Shown: one piece after another, positions 33,518 to 43,047 of the stretch | Numbering within the stretch: position 1 is the stretch's first letter | How the letters are laid out: each line of letters begins with the position of its first letter | Assembly (NCBI RefSeq): GCF_014649695.1 | Contig: NZ_BMTN01000001.1 | Location: 868,001 to 932,000 of the forward strand | Origin: Streptomyces kurssanovii | Lineage (GTDB): Bacteria; Actinomycetota; Actinomycetes; Streptomycetales; Streptomycetaceae | Length of the DNA stretch: 64,000 nt | Direction: 5' to 3' | The notes under the pieces: model-generated | Databases searched by the model: none | What the model was told of the DNA's origin: nothing | The model's input: only the letters and a program-made list of their open reading frames with translations | Program-made: the position numbers and the translations under genes

Positions 33518-35143
33518 TCAGCGCGTCGATCCGGTCGCGCCGGCCGAGGTGCCGTCGTCCGGCCGCGGGCGGCTTTCCCGGGCGGTCGGGAGGTGCGGCG
33601 TGACCAGGAAGCCGGCCAGAGCGATCCCGCCGGTGGCGAGGATCGCCGCCTTCAGGCCGTCCAACTGTGCGGAGGCATAGGCGTCCGCGACGGCATCGAC
33701 CTCGGACGGCGGCAACCCGGCACGCTCGGCCGCGGAGCGCACCTGATCGGTGGGGACGAAGGTGACTCCCGCCTGGAGAGCGACACCGACCTGCTCGCGG
33801 GTCTCTGCGGAAAGCCGCGGGTTGTCCGCCACCTGCGTGGTGAAGGCGTGCGCCAGCGCACCGATGAGGATCGACCCGATGAGCGCGGTGCCCAGTGCTG
33901 ATCCCAGATTCTGTGCCGTGAACTGGAGTCCTCCGGCCTCGCTGCGTTCCTCCTCGCCGACGCCGGACTGGACGACGTTGCCCAGCTGCGAGGCGAGCAG
34001 GCCCACACCCACGCCCAGCAGGGCCATCGCTCCGGCGAATTGCGCGTCGTCGATGACCGGGTCGATGGTGGCCAGCAGCCACACGACCGCCGCCGCCAGG
34101 GTCAGCAGAGCCAACCGGACCACCCGGCGCGGCCCCAGCACCCGCCCCAGCGGGGCGGCGGACAAGGACGTCGCGAACATGGTGACGGAAACCGGAAGCA
34201 GGCGCAGCCCCGTCTGGAAGGCGTCGAAACCCTGAACCACCTGCAAGTACAGCGGGATGGCGAAGAACAGCCCCAGCAGGATGAGGTTCTGGCTCAACAG
34301 CGTCATCAGGCCGGAGCGAAGCACGGGCCTGCGCAGCAGGGACAAGTGCATGAGGGGGTCCGCGCCCTGCTGCTCCCGCCGCCGCTCCCAGTACCGGAAG
34401 AGGGCCAGGACGGCCGCCCCGGCACCGACGACGAACAGTGTCGGGGCGAAGCCGAGGACCGTGAACGGAGGGTTGCGGGGCTGCACCCATCCCCAGGTGC
34501 TGCTCTGCAGCACCCCGAGCACGCCCAGCGCGAGTCCGGTCGCGGAGAGCACCGCACCGACCACATCCAGCCGGGGACGAGGGCCGGTCGGGGCGGAGGC
34601 CGCGATCATCCGGTGGCACAACAGGACGGCCACGACGACCAGGACCTCACCTGCGAAGACCAGCCGCCAGGTCAGGTACGTCGTCACCCAGCCGCCCAGC
34701 AGCGGGCCGACCGCGATCCCGGCGCCGGCGAGCCCGCCGATGACCGCGTAGGCGACGGCCCGGTCCCGCCCGCGGTACGACTCCGCGACGAGGGCGGCCA
34801 TGGCCGGCAGCACCATGGCGGCGCCGATCCCCTCGATGACGGACCAACCCAGCAGAAGGACCCCCAGCGTGGGCGCCACGGCGGTCAGAGCCGACCCCAC
34901 GCCGTACACGACCAGCCCCAGAAGGAACATGCGGCGGCGCCCCACGATGTCACCGAACCTGCCGCCGATGATCATGAACGCCGCCATGACGAGCGCGTAC
35001 AGGGTGATGACGGCCTGGATCGCGGTGACCTCCGTGTCGAAGTCCTCGACCAGCTGACTGATGGAGACGTTCATGACGGACGTGTCCAGGACCATCAGGA
35101 ACTGGGCCGTACCGAGGACGATCAGAGCCCGCCAGTGCTTCAC
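33518..35143 (-). CDS. MFS drug-efflux transporter (DHA2/EmrB-QacA type)
   Basis: A 541-residue, 14-helix antiporter. Seen are WRALIVLGTAQFLMVLDTSVMNVSISQL (motif D1), GGRFGDIVGRRRMFLLG (motif A), GGLAGAGIAVGPLLGGWVTTYLTWRLVF (motif C) and a long, polar C-terminal tail with a late helix. It would export a lipophilic drug or dye. GTG 35143 is preferred because GAGG stands eight bases before it; GTG 35152 is three codons longer but touches that site. A TCACCC palindrome lies about 116 bp upstream. Confidence 0.88.
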   Translation of the reverse strand: MKHWRALIVLGTAQFLMVLDTSVMNVSISQLVEDFDTEVTAIQAVITLYALVMAAFMIIGGRFGDIVGRRRMFLLGLVVYGVGSALTAVAPTLGVLLLGWSVIEGIGAAMVLPAMAALVAESYRGRDRAVAYAVIGGLAGAGIAVGPLLGGWVTTYLTWRLVFAGEVLVVVAVLLCHRMIAASAPTGPRPRLDVVGAVLSATGLALGVLGVLQSSTWGWVQPRNPPFTVLGFAPTLFVVGAGAAVLALFRYWERRREQQGADPLMHLSLLRRPVLRSGLMTLLSQNLILLGLFFAIPLYLQVVQGFDAFQTGLRLLPVSVTMFATSLSAAPLGRVLGPRRVVRLALLTLAAAVVWLLATIDPVIDDAQFAGAMALLGVGVGLLASQLGNVVQSGVGEEERSEAGGLQFTAQNLGSALGTALIGSILIGALAHAFTTQVADNPRLSAETREQVGVALQAGVTFVPTDQVRSAAERAGLPPSEVDAVADAYASAQLDGLKAAILATGGIALAGFLVTPHLPTARESRPRPDDGTSAGATGSTR

Positions 35144-35250
35144 GCTGTCCACCTCGCCGAGTCGGCCGGAACGCCGACAAAGTCACCGGGCAGCGGCCGG
35201 CGCATGCCCCGCCGCTCCTCCCATCGGAACCGAAGAACCCGCCCCGCGCC

Positions 35251-35267
35251 TCACCCGTGACGGGGGA
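35251..35267. promoter_or_regulatory. Palindrome TCACCC-N5-GGG(G)GA, copy 5
   Basis: TCACCC-gtgac-GGGGGA has one mismatch and is centred about 116 bp upstream of the MFS gene. The rest of 35153-35602 shows no gene I can support. Confidence 0.4.
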
Positions 35268-35602
35268 ATGGACCGGATCCCTGGAGAGCCTGTGCCGGTC
35301 GCGCATGGCCCGGTCATGGCGCTACCGGGCGCTGCTCGTCGCGCGGCCCACGGGTTTCTCGAGGACCGCGCGCCGGTCCCGAGGCTCGGTCGGCGGCGTC
35401 CTTCTGCTGGTCCAGGGAGAGAGCAGCCGTGATCAGGCCAAGTGAGTGAACGATTGCGGAAAGTCACCGACCCGGCCGACCCCAAGGCCGTTGCACCGCC
35501 ACGACGTCGTCAGCCAGGACAGCGAGGCCGGTCCTCATGCCGAGCTGCGGCTGCGTCGGGTACCAGGACGCGGTGGACGGGCGCGCAGAACCGGCAGAGC
35601 CA

Positions 35603-38287
35603 TCACAACAGCCGTTGGTCGCGTGCGCGGCGCACTGCGTCGCCGCGCCTGTTCACCGCCAGCTTTCGGTACACGCTCTTGAGGTGGGTCTTCACCGTGT
35701 TCGCCGACACGTACATGTCGGCGGCGATCTCCTCCGTCGACATCATCCTGGCCAGCCGCTCCAGGACATCGCGCTCGCGTCCGCTCAGCTCCACCGCGAC
35801 GAGCGGCGGGGGCGGGGGCGCCTGCTGCGGCTGCTCGTCCCGTCGGGGCGGGCCGGGTGTGAGCCAACCGGCAGCCAGTTCGTCCAGCGGAGGCGTGGCC
35901 AGGAGCGGCCGTATCCATGCTCCGGCGTCGAGGAACGGACGTCGCAGCCGCTCCCGCCGGGCGTCGAGGAGCGCCTGCTCTACGAGCCTGCGGGCAGTGG
36001 CGGTGTCCCCCGCCCTCTCAGCTGCCTGAGCCCTCACCAGCGCTGCCCGCACGGTCACGGCCGGCCCGGACCGGCCCCCGGACCGGATGCCGTCGAGCAG
36101 ATCGATGGCCGCCCCGGTAAAGCCTGCGCCAAGCTGGATCGCCGCGGCTTCCGCGACACACACCGGCTGGTCGCCGGACACGCCCTGGAGCTCCTCGGCC
36201 GCTTGGTCCGGCCGTCCTTCGGCCAGGTGGGCGGCGGAGACGACGAGCGCTGCGCGGCTTGTCGCCCAGGGTGAGGCCACAGCGGTGGAGACGGCCGGGT
36301 CCGTCGCTTCGGCAGCGGCTCCCGCCTTGCCCCTGACCAGCAGGAGGCGAGCCGTGACGAGGGCTCGTCCCGCAGCCGACACCGGGTCGTGTGCTCCTGG
36401 TGGGAGCGGCGCCTCATCGAGGAGGGCCCGTGCCCGGCCCAGCTCATGGCGGTCGACGGCCACGGCTGCGAGGACCAACTGGCCGATGCCTGAGCCGGAC
36501 GGCTGGGGAACGCCGTCCCGCTCCGCCTGGGACACCGCCGCCAAGGCCTTGCGCTCCGCCCGGCCGAGCCAGCCGTCCAGGTAGTCGAGCAGTGCCAGGT
36601 GCTCCATCGAGTCCTGCCGGGGAAGGACGGTAGAGGCTCCGCCGGGGGCGCCGGCCGCCGTGGTCAGGGCAGCTCTCGCGTCCTCGAAGTGCCCGGCCCA
36701 CAGGCGGGCCGAGCCCAGATGGGTCAGCAGCAGAGCGGTGAGTTCAGGATGCTTGTCCAGGAGGTGTGCCGGGACCTCATGGACCAGTCCGTCGGCCGCT
36801 TCAGCGGCCTTCTCGGCCAGTAGGGGACATCCGGTCAGCCGACCGGCCAGTGCCTCGAGCAGCGCACAGCTCAGCTGGGCGGCCGCCAGGTCGGGCGTGT
36901 CGTCGGCCAGACGCTTCTCGGCGTGGCGCAGGCGGGTCATGCCGCGTTCCAGGTCGTACCCGGACAGGTTGCGGGCCGCGCGCACGAGGTCGGAAGCCGG
37001 ACTCCTGGCCTCGGGCCCCATGTGGGAGAACATCTGGGTCAGGTCACCCGAGCGCAGGCTGGTGAAGAGCTGGCCGATCGCCAGGTCGTCGACGAGGGCA
37101 CCGGCGGCGAAATCCCAGTCGCCCGCAGCGGCGGCGTGGGCGAGTGTCTCCGGCAGGAATCCGGAACGGCGCAGCCAGCGCGCGGCCCTCAGGTGGAGTT
37201 CCGGCTCCAGGCCGGGCAGGCGCTGGCGCAGATGTGCCCGGAGTATCTCCCCGAACAGGGGATGGAGCTGGTACCACGAGTGCCCCAAGGGCTCGACGAA
37301 CGCATTGTCGCGATGCAGCGCGGCGAGAATGGGCTCGGCATCGGTCCGGAGTGTCAGCGCGTTGGCCAGGTCGGGACAGAAACGCTCCAGGACGCTGACA
37401 CGCAGCAGGAGATCCTGCGTTTCCTCCGGCTGTCCCTTCAGGACCTCGGCCAGCAGGAAGTCCGCGACCGTACTGCGGTCCGCCTCGAACTCCTTCAGGT
37501 AGAGCTCCGGATCAGCGCTGTCCAGAGCGGCCAGGGCGGACAGCCGCAAGCCGGCCGCCCAGCCCCGGGTCCGGTCCACCAGGGCGCACGCGGCGCGGAC
37601 CGGAAGGCTCAGACCGTGCAGCTCCAGCAGTGCGACGGTCTCCTCCGGCGTGAAGGCGAGCTCAGCGGCGCGGATCTCCGTCAGCTCACCGGCCGCCCGG
37701 TACCGATGCAACGGAAGCAACGGTTCGGTGCGGGTGACGAGGACGAGGTGCAGCCCCCGACCGGCATGATGCAGGACGAACTCGAGCTGCTCAGCGACAT
37801 CCGGAGCGGTCACACGGTCGTACTCGTCGAGTACGAGGACCAGGGGCCGGTCGCGATCGTTCAGCTCGGCAGCGAGGGTTGCCAGCAGCCCACGGTCCAC
37901 CCGGTCGGCGTCCGCGGGAGCCACCACTGCATCGGACAGCGACCCGTCGCAAGCACGCATGGCCTGAAGAACGTAGGCCCAGAACACTCCCGGACGCAGC
38001 GTCCCGGCCTCAGCCGTGAGCCAGGCCACCGGCTGCCGCAGTCCGGCGGCCCAGTCCGCTGTCAGCACGGTCTTGCCGGCCCCGGCCGCGCCGTTGACCA
38101 CTGTCAACGGCGTCCGGAGAGCCTGATCGAGATGGTCGATGAGCCGCTGCCGCCGCAGGAACGAGACCGGCCTCGCGGGAAGGGCGAATCGGGCCCGCAG
38201 GAACGGGTCTCCGACGGGGTCGGCGTACGGCACGGCCGGAATCGGGCCGCTGGCATGGTCGGAGAACTCAGTCACAGCGCTCACCAC
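35603..38287 (-). CDS. MalT-type LuxR-family transcriptional regulator (LAL)
   Basis: An 894-residue STAND regulator. The NTPase begins with VSFLRRQRLIDHLDQAL and the Walker A PLTVVNGAAGAGKTVL (about 60-76). Walker B follows as RPLVLVLDEYDRV, then the typical LVLVTRTEPLLPLHRYRAAGELTEIRAAELAFTPEE. A long helical-repeat region leads to a C-terminal LuxR helix-turn-helix (VELSGRERDVLERLARMMSTEEIAADMYVSANTVKTHLKSVYRKL, last 60 residues). Several starts are possible (GTG 38287, 38284 and 38275, the last with the best spaced AGGTGG). The ligand is unknown. It may control the neighbouring stress genes. Confidence 0.9.
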   Translation of the reverse strand: MVSAVTEFSDHASGPIPAVPYADPVGDPFLRARFALPARPVSFLRRQRLIDHLDQALRTPLTVVNGAAGAGKTVLTADWAAGLRQPVAWLTAEAGTLRPGVFWAYVLQAMRACDGSLSDAVVAPADADRVDRGLLATLAAELNDRDRPLVLVLDEYDRVTAPDVAEQLEFVLHHAGRGLHLVLVTRTEPLLPLHRYRAAGELTEIRAAELAFTPEETVALLELHGLSLPVRAACALVDRTRGWAAGLRLSALAALDSADPELYLKEFEADRSTVADFLLAEVLKGQPEETQDLLLRVSVLERFCPDLANALTLRTDAEPILAALHRDNAFVEPLGHSWYQLHPLFGEILRAHLRQRLPGLEPELHLRAARWLRRSGFLPETLAHAAAAGDWDFAAGALVDDLAIGQLFTSLRSGDLTQMFSHMGPEARSPASDLVRAARNLSGYDLERGMTRLRHAEKRLADDTPDLAAAQLSCALLEALAGRLTGCPLLAEKAAEAADGLVHEVPAHLLDKHPELTALLLTHLGSARLWAGHFEDARAALTTAAGAPGGASTVLPRQDSMEHLALLDYLDGWLGRAERKALAAVSQAERDGVPQPSGSGIGQLVLAAVAVDRHELGRARALLDEAPLPPGAHDPVSAAGRALVTARLLLVRGKAGAAAEATDPAVSTAVASPWATSRAALVVSAAHLAEGRPDQAAEELQGVSGDQPVCVAEAAAIQLGAGFTGAAIDLLDGIRSGGRSGPAVTVRAALVRAQAAERAGDTATARRLVEQALLDARRERLRRPFLDAGAWIRPLLATPPLDELAAGWLTPGPPRRDEQPQQAPPPPPLVAVELSGRERDVLERLARMMSTEEIAADMYVSANTVKTHLKSVYRKLAVNRRGDAVRRARDQRLL

Positions 38288-38597
38288 CTGCAGGCAGCGT
38301 CACTTTCATAGCGCCTCCCGTCCCAGCATCCCAGTCCTCCTGCCGCGGCGCACGGGACACCCGCCCCTGGCCCTCTCACCAGCCAGTACGTCGCCACGGT
38401 CCCGAATCACAACCCTTGAGACGCTTCGCGCCGACGCCGTTCGGCAGCTGTGAGTGAAGCGGCACGCACCACCGAGCCGCTCATCAGCCTCCTGACCGCC
38501 ATGATCGGACTCGGCGGCTTGCGGCGGCCGTGCCCCTTCCCGGAACCCCGGCACCGGACGACTCCGCAGACGCCTTGCCCAGATGAGGTCGGCGCGC

Positions 38598-39449
38598 TCA
38601 GGCCGGAGGCGGACCGCCGGGGAGTTCGGGACGGAAGGCGTGAAGCGCGTCCCCACCCGGCTGGATGATGCCGTAACTGCTCTCCGGCACCTCGTTCCAG
38701 GCTCCGGGGAGAGCGCCCAGCGGTTCGGAGACGACGAGGCGGGTCTCGTCCGAAATATCCCGCAGGAACGAGGCCTCCGGGTGCAGCGCGCGCAGAGCGT
38801 CCACCTTGGTGCTGTAGTACAGCGACCGGGAGCGGCCCTCGCTGGAATAGCGAAAGGCCCACACTCGTTCGCCGTCGGCGACCGCGATGGTCATCTGCAG
38901 CGGGTACGGGACGTCGTGCGCGTGCCCCGTCTTCTCGATCAGGCCCGCCATACGCGCCACGGCACCGGGCGGATCTTCTGCCAGGCCGAAGGTGAGCGCC
39001 AGGAAGAACATGAGCTCGGAGTCGGTGGAACCCTCGATGTCCGGGTACAGAGCCGGATCGACGGCCAGGACCAAGTCACGCCGGAACCGATGGAATCCGC
39101 TGATCATCCCGTTGTGCATCCACATCCAGCGACCGTGCCGGAAGGGGTGGCAGTTGGTCTGCTGCACGGCTGTTCCGGTGGAGGCCCTGATATGCCCGAA
39201 GAACAGACCCGACCGGACATGGTGGGCGACCTCCTGCAGATTGCGGTTGTTCCACGCCGGGCCGACGTCCCGCAGCACCGCGGGTGTGGTCGTGTCCTGC
39301 GTGTACCAGCCGACGCCGAAGCCGTCACCGTTGGTCGTCTCCACACCCATACGGGAATGCAGGCTCTGGTCGATCAAGGAGTGTTCCGGCTCGAACAGGA
39401 CCCGGCTGAGAAAGACGGGTGTACCCGTGTACGCGATCCAGCGGCACAT
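38598..39449 (-). CDS. Class II glutamine amidotransferase
   Basis: A 283-residue Ntn hydrolase with catalytic Cys2 (MCRWIAYTG), TTNGDGFGVGWYTQ, FFGHIRASTGTAVQQTNCHPFRHGRWMWMHNGMISGF and STDSELMFFLALTFG. This places it in the YafJ/EgtC-like group. Egt genes are not adjacent, and the true egtC is at 3275, so the substrate is probably different. ATG 39449 stands eight bases after GGAGG. It is upstream of the LuxR gene on the same strand. Confidence 0.88.
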   Translation of the reverse strand: MCRWIAYTGTPVFLSRVLFEPEHSLIDQSLHSRMGVETTNGDGFGVGWYTQDTTTPAVLRDVGPAWNNRNLQEVAHHVRSGLFFGHIRASTGTAVQQTNCHPFRHGRWMWMHNGMISGFHRFRRDLVLAVDPALYPDIEGSTDSELMFFLALTFGLAEDPPGAVARMAGLIEKTGHAHDVPYPLQMTIAVADGERVWAFRYSSEGRSRSLYYSTKVDALRALHPEASFLRDISDETRLVVSEPLGALPGAWNEVPESSYGIIQPGGDALHAFRPELPGGPPPA

Positions 39450-39980
39450 CTCGGATTCCTCCGTTTCTCGTAGTCAGAGGCATCAAGAGACAACGGCGGG
39501 GGCCGGATGCGGCGGTCCGCCGACCCGGGCCGGAGGGAATGTCACCAGTATCGCTTACGCACGTTCCCCGGCATCTGCGTCGCGGCCGAGCGCGAGGCGT
39601 ACGCCAACGACCAACGCTCGCCTACCTCGCTGGTCGCGCGCAGAGCACTCGTGAACAAAGGCGGCGCACGACCCAACGCGGCTCACCTCCGCGCGAGCGG
39701 AGATGAGTCGAGGCCGATGGGCACCAGTTCCTGGACTGCGTCCCGGTGCCCGTGATCCCGATCACCGGCAGGCGCGCTGCCGCCGTACTTCGGCGGGCCG
39801 GACGTGTGGCGGAGAGGCGCTCAGAAGGTGGGGCCGTAGGGGCTCGTCGAGATCCGCGACAACATCCTCGCCCGCATTGCTGAGGCCGAACGCGGCTGAG
39901 CCTGGGCGCCGCTTGTGAGACCAGGTAGCCATCTCCTCCCGCATCGCAGTGCCTCAATGGATATGGATAAGGTCCTGCGG
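39450..39980. other. Intergenic stretch, possible decayed gene fragments
   Basis: No intact gene is visible in 530 bases. On the plus strand one frame reads DGHQFLDCVPVPVIPITGRR (about 39720-39777) and another LVEIRDNILARIAEAERG before a stop near 39897. The second resembles a helical linker I associate with actinobacterial integrases, but the match is from memory and weak. It may be a relic of a mobile element. Confidence 0.25.
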
Positions 39981-41432
39981 ATGGAGATCACAGACCTGAC
40001 GCCTCTGGAACGTCGCATCTGGCAGGCGTTCCCTCGTGGTGCAGCGATCGACGTCCGCGGAGACGAGGGTGAGGACCCCGCGACGATTCAGAGCGCGGAA
40101 CGGACTGTTCGGGCCGAGGTCATCCGGGCCCTCCTCCTGGGAAGTTCACCCGAACCCGGCGAAGTGCCCGCTCTGCGCATCGCCGGAGCGTGGATCACCG
40201 GCGTCCTCGAACTCCAGCACGCAGAGATACACCACCCGATCCGTCTTACCACCTGCCACTTCCAGCACCCCTTGCACCTCGACGGGACGCAGGCCCGCCA
40301 ACTCGACCTCAGTGGCTCCTGCCTTCCCGCTCTGGCGGCCACGTCCCTTCGCATCGACGGCGCACTCCGGCTCACGAACTGCCGGATAGCGGGAAGCGTC
40401 CAGCTGAGCAACGCGGAGATATCCAGCGGGATCTTCCTCGACCACGCGCACCTCGGGACTGGTGGCGGATGGGCACTCCAACTCGATCACGCCTCTGTCG
40501 GCGCCGATGTATGGGCACCCGGCCTCGTGACACTGGGTGGGATCAGCCTCAGCACGGCGCATGTCGAAGGGGCTGTCGATCTAGAAGATGCCCAGGTCAA
40601 GAACGCGAATGGCGATGCCCTCGACGCCGCGCGGCTCACCGTCGGAACCGTCCTCAACGCTGGTGGCCTCACTGCCGAGGGTCGGGTCAGGCTCACCGGT
40701 GCCAAGATCGCGGGCTGGATCTCCTTCATCGAAGCCAAGCTCAGCAATCCAGGCGGCGTCGCACTGGGCATCAGCAGCTGCGAAGCCACCCAGCTGACGC
40801 TGCGAGATGCACAGCCGGTCTCCGGCGACGTCAGAATGCACTACGCCAGCTTCAAGGTCATCGAGGCTGCACCACAGGTCTGGCCGGCCACGGTACGCCT
40901 GGAGGGACTGACGTACGAGGCGCTTATCCCGCGCCTTCCCGCCGCGGACCGACTCGCCTTGCTGCAGCGCGATGCGGACGGCTTCGTCCCTCACAGCTAC
41001 GAGCAGCTCGCGGCCTCCTACCGGCGCGTCGGTGATGACGCCGACGCCCGCACAGTCCAACTGGCCGAGCAGCGTCGACGCCGGGTCGCTCTGCCCTGGT
41101 ACGGCAAGCTATGGGGTTGTCTCCAGGACGCGACCCTGGGCTACGGCTTCCGCCCTACCCGTGCCGGTGGCTGGCTCCTGGCTCTGCTCCTTCTGGGCTC
41201 AGTCGCGTATGGAATGCACCATCCACCCCCGGCCGAGCACGGCAAGGGCCCCGAGTTCAATGCCCTCATCTACACCCTGGACCTCCTGTTGCCTATCATC
41301 GACTTCGGTCAGCAGAGTGCCTTCACACCAACCGGCGTTCACCAGTGGTTGTCCTACCTACTGATCGCCGCCGGTTGGGTTCTCGCCACGACCGTCGCCG
41401 CCGGGATCACACGGACCCTCAGCCGTCAATAG
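39981..41432 (+). CDS. Pentapeptide-like (right-handed helix) membrane protein
   Basis: A 483-residue protein. The N-terminus MEITDLTPLERRIWQAFPRG is followed by about 300 residues of short repeated beta-strand units (for example LRIAGAWITGVLELQHAEIHHPIRLTTCHF, LDLSGSCL, SVQLSNAEISSGIFLDHA), which suggest a pentapeptide or bactofilin-like solenoid. Near residue 370 comes LASYRRVGDDADARTVQLAEQRRR, then three helices (GGWLLALLLLGSVAYGM, LIYTLDLLLPIIDFG, LSYLLIAAGWVLATTVAAGITRTL). Databases often call the family membrane-associated oxidoreductase, for which I see no basis. The start is ATG 39981, preceded by AAGG; ATG 39957 has no such site. Confidence 0.7.
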   Translation: MEITDLTPLERRIWQAFPRGAAIDVRGDEGEDPATIQSAERTVRAEVIRALLLGSSPEPGEVPALRIAGAWITGVLELQHAEIHHPIRLTTCHFQHPLHLDGTQARQLDLSGSCLPALAATSLRIDGALRLTNCRIAGSVQLSNAEISSGIFLDHAHLGTGGGWALQLDHASVGADVWAPGLVTLGGISLSTAHVEGAVDLEDAQVKNANGDALDAARLTVGTVLNAGGLTAEGRVRLTGAKIAGWISFIEAKLSNPGGVALGISSCEATQLTLRDAQPVSGDVRMHYASFKVIEAAPQVWPATVRLEGLTYEALIPRLPAADRLALLQRDADGFVPHSYEQLAASYRRVGDDADARTVQLAEQRRRRVALPWYGKLWGCLQDATLGYGFRPTRAGGWLLALLLLGSVAYGMHHPPPAEHGKGPEFNALIYTLDLLLPIIDFGQQSAFTPTGVHQWLSYLLIAAGWVLATTVAAGITRTLSRQ

Positions 41433-41603
41433 CGCCCGCTTGCTTTCATGCTCTCGGTCAGGAGGTGCTCGGCGGCCCTGCGCGGTATGCACGCCACCTG
41501 GGCGTCGCCTGATGCCGGGCCGATCGGCCGGCGGCCGGTGCCACGGATGCCGGTCGAGCCCCGTGTGCGGGGGCCTCCACGGACGGAGACCCCCGCGGGT
41601 GGG

Positions 41604-42788
41604 TCAGAAGGCGGTAGCGCCTTCCAGGCCCCACCAGCCGCCGTTGTAGTCGGCCTTCCGCAGGCCGCCGGTCGCGAGGCCCTGGTACTGCCACAGCACC
41701 ATGCCGTCCGAAGCCTCCAGGTCGGGTCGTCCGTCGCCGGAGGAGTCGCCGACGGCGAGGATCGGCTGCATGCCGTTCCAGCCGCCGTTGCCGATGAGCT
41801 GGCGTGCGCCCAGGGTCCGCGTCGAGGTGGCGGGGTAGAGCCAGAGTTTCCCGGTGGCCTTCTCGCGGGCGACCAGGTCGGCGCGGCCGTCGCTGTTCAT
41901 GTCACCGGCGCCGATGAGGGCGTTCATGCCGTTCCAGCCGCCGGTGCCGATGAGCTTGCGTGCGCCGAGGGTGCCGGACGTGGTGCCGGGGTAGAGCCAC
42001 AGCTTGCCGGTGGCCTTCTCCACGGCGAGGAGGTCGGCGCGGCCGTCGCCGGACAGGTCGCCGAACGCGGCGATCTGGCCCATGGAGTTCCAGCCGCCGG
42101 TGCCGATGAGCTTGCGCGCGCCGAGGCCGCCGCTGCCGGTGCCGGGGTAGAGCCAGAGCTTGCCGGTGGCCTTCTCACGGGCGATCACGTCCTCGCGGCC
42201 GTCGCGGCTGAAGTCACCGTGCCGGACGAGGGCGTTGAAGGCATTCCACCCCCCGGTGCCGATCAGGCGCCCGGTGCCGTCACCGGGCAGGAACCACAGG
42301 CGCCCGGCCTCGTCGCGGACGACGATGTCCGCCCGCCGGTCGGCGTTCATGTCGCCGAACCCGCTCGCCTGGGGCGAGGGCGTCGCCACCCAGCCGGGGT
42401 AAGCCTCCGCCTCGCACTCGCGCAAGGTGCGCACGAGTTTGATCGAGCTGGTGGAGAGGTGCCCGAAGTGGGTCGCATAGTCGGGGTCGGGCTCGACCCA
42501 GTGGTAGCCCGGCGTCTCATAGTTCGGCTGCTCGTAGAGGCAGGCGATCATGGACGTGCGGTTGAAGATCGTCTGGAGCTTCCCGTCCCAGGAGCCGAGC
42601 GTGGCCTTGTTCGTGTTCGTCTTGAACATCGGACCGTCGTAGTCGCTCTGCCAGGCACACAGGTAGCCCGACGGGCAGTCGCTCCTCGCGGCCTGCGCGG
42701 GCGCCGCGCCGGCGCCGAGCAGTCCCAGTGATGCGAGCCCCAGCGTCGTGGCCAACGCGGCCGCGCGCCGAAGCAGGGTCTTGCGCAT
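41604..42788 (-). CDS. Secreted peptidase-inhibitor-I36 plus FG-GAP/VCBS repeat protein
   Basis: A 394-residue secreted protein. A signal peptide (RKTLLRRAAALATTLGLASLGLLGAGAAPAQA, cleavage near 33) is followed by a gamma-crystallin-like peptidase inhibitor I36 domain (CPSGYLCAWQSDYDGPMF, with conserved Cys). Five FG-GAP-like blades follow, each with a GD(M/L/F)xxDGRxD calcium-binding loop and a KATGKLWLYPG strand. The repeats are close to identical (about 55 residues each), so they were recently amplified. GGAGGG lies five bases before ATG 42788. It is perhaps a surface adhesion or inhibitor protein. Confidence 0.78.
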   Translation of the reverse strand: MRKTLLRRAAALATTLGLASLGLLGAGAAPAQAARSDCPSGYLCAWQSDYDGPMFKTNTNKATLGSWDGKLQTIFNRTSMIACLYEQPNYETPGYHWVEPDPDYATHFGHLSTSSIKLVRTLRECEAEAYPGWVATPSPQASGFGDMNADRRADIVVRDEAGRLWFLPGDGTGRLIGTGGWNAFNALVRHGDFSRDGREDVIAREKATGKLWLYPGTGSGGLGARKLIGTGGWNSMGQIAAFGDLSGDGRADLLAVEKATGKLWLYPGTTSGTLGARKLIGTGGWNGMNALIGAGDMNSDGRADLVAREKATGKLWLYPATSTRTLGARQLIGNGGWNGMQPILAVGDSSGDGRPDLEASDGMVLWQYQGLATGGLRKADYNGGWWGLEGATAF

Positions 42789-43047
42789 AGGTTCCCTCCC
42801 TTACGCGGCGCGGAGACAGATCTCGACGCGCCGCGGGAGGCAACATATCCCGCGGGCCGGGCGGCGTGCAGGTGAGGTCACGGGCGGTGCCGCAGCGGTC
42901 GGCGGACACGGGGACGAATGCAGGCTGCCGGCGAGGGCCCTGCCCGAGCGTGAGCGGTTTGTCGACGTGTCCTGTTCGGGCCGTTGACGGCTCGGCACTA
43001 CAGCCACAAGTATGTCCACCGCCATATAGGAGCGCTCCCATTCGTGA
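42789..43047. other. Intergenic stretch without a recognisable gene
   Basis: It holds the promoter region of the I36/FG-GAP gene and, at its right end, DNA leading into the GH9 remnant. I found no strong -35/-10 pair. Confidence 0.35.

Noticed and set aside
35153-35602. Open frames between the MFS pump and the LuxR regulator
   Set aside because: None has a ribosome-binding site or plausible protein composition. Only the partial palindrome at 35251 is kept.
38450-38668. 72-residue plus-strand frame starting MSEAARTTEPLISLL
   Set aside because: No ribosome-binding site, it overlaps the 3' end of the amidotransferase gene, and it has no recognisable features.
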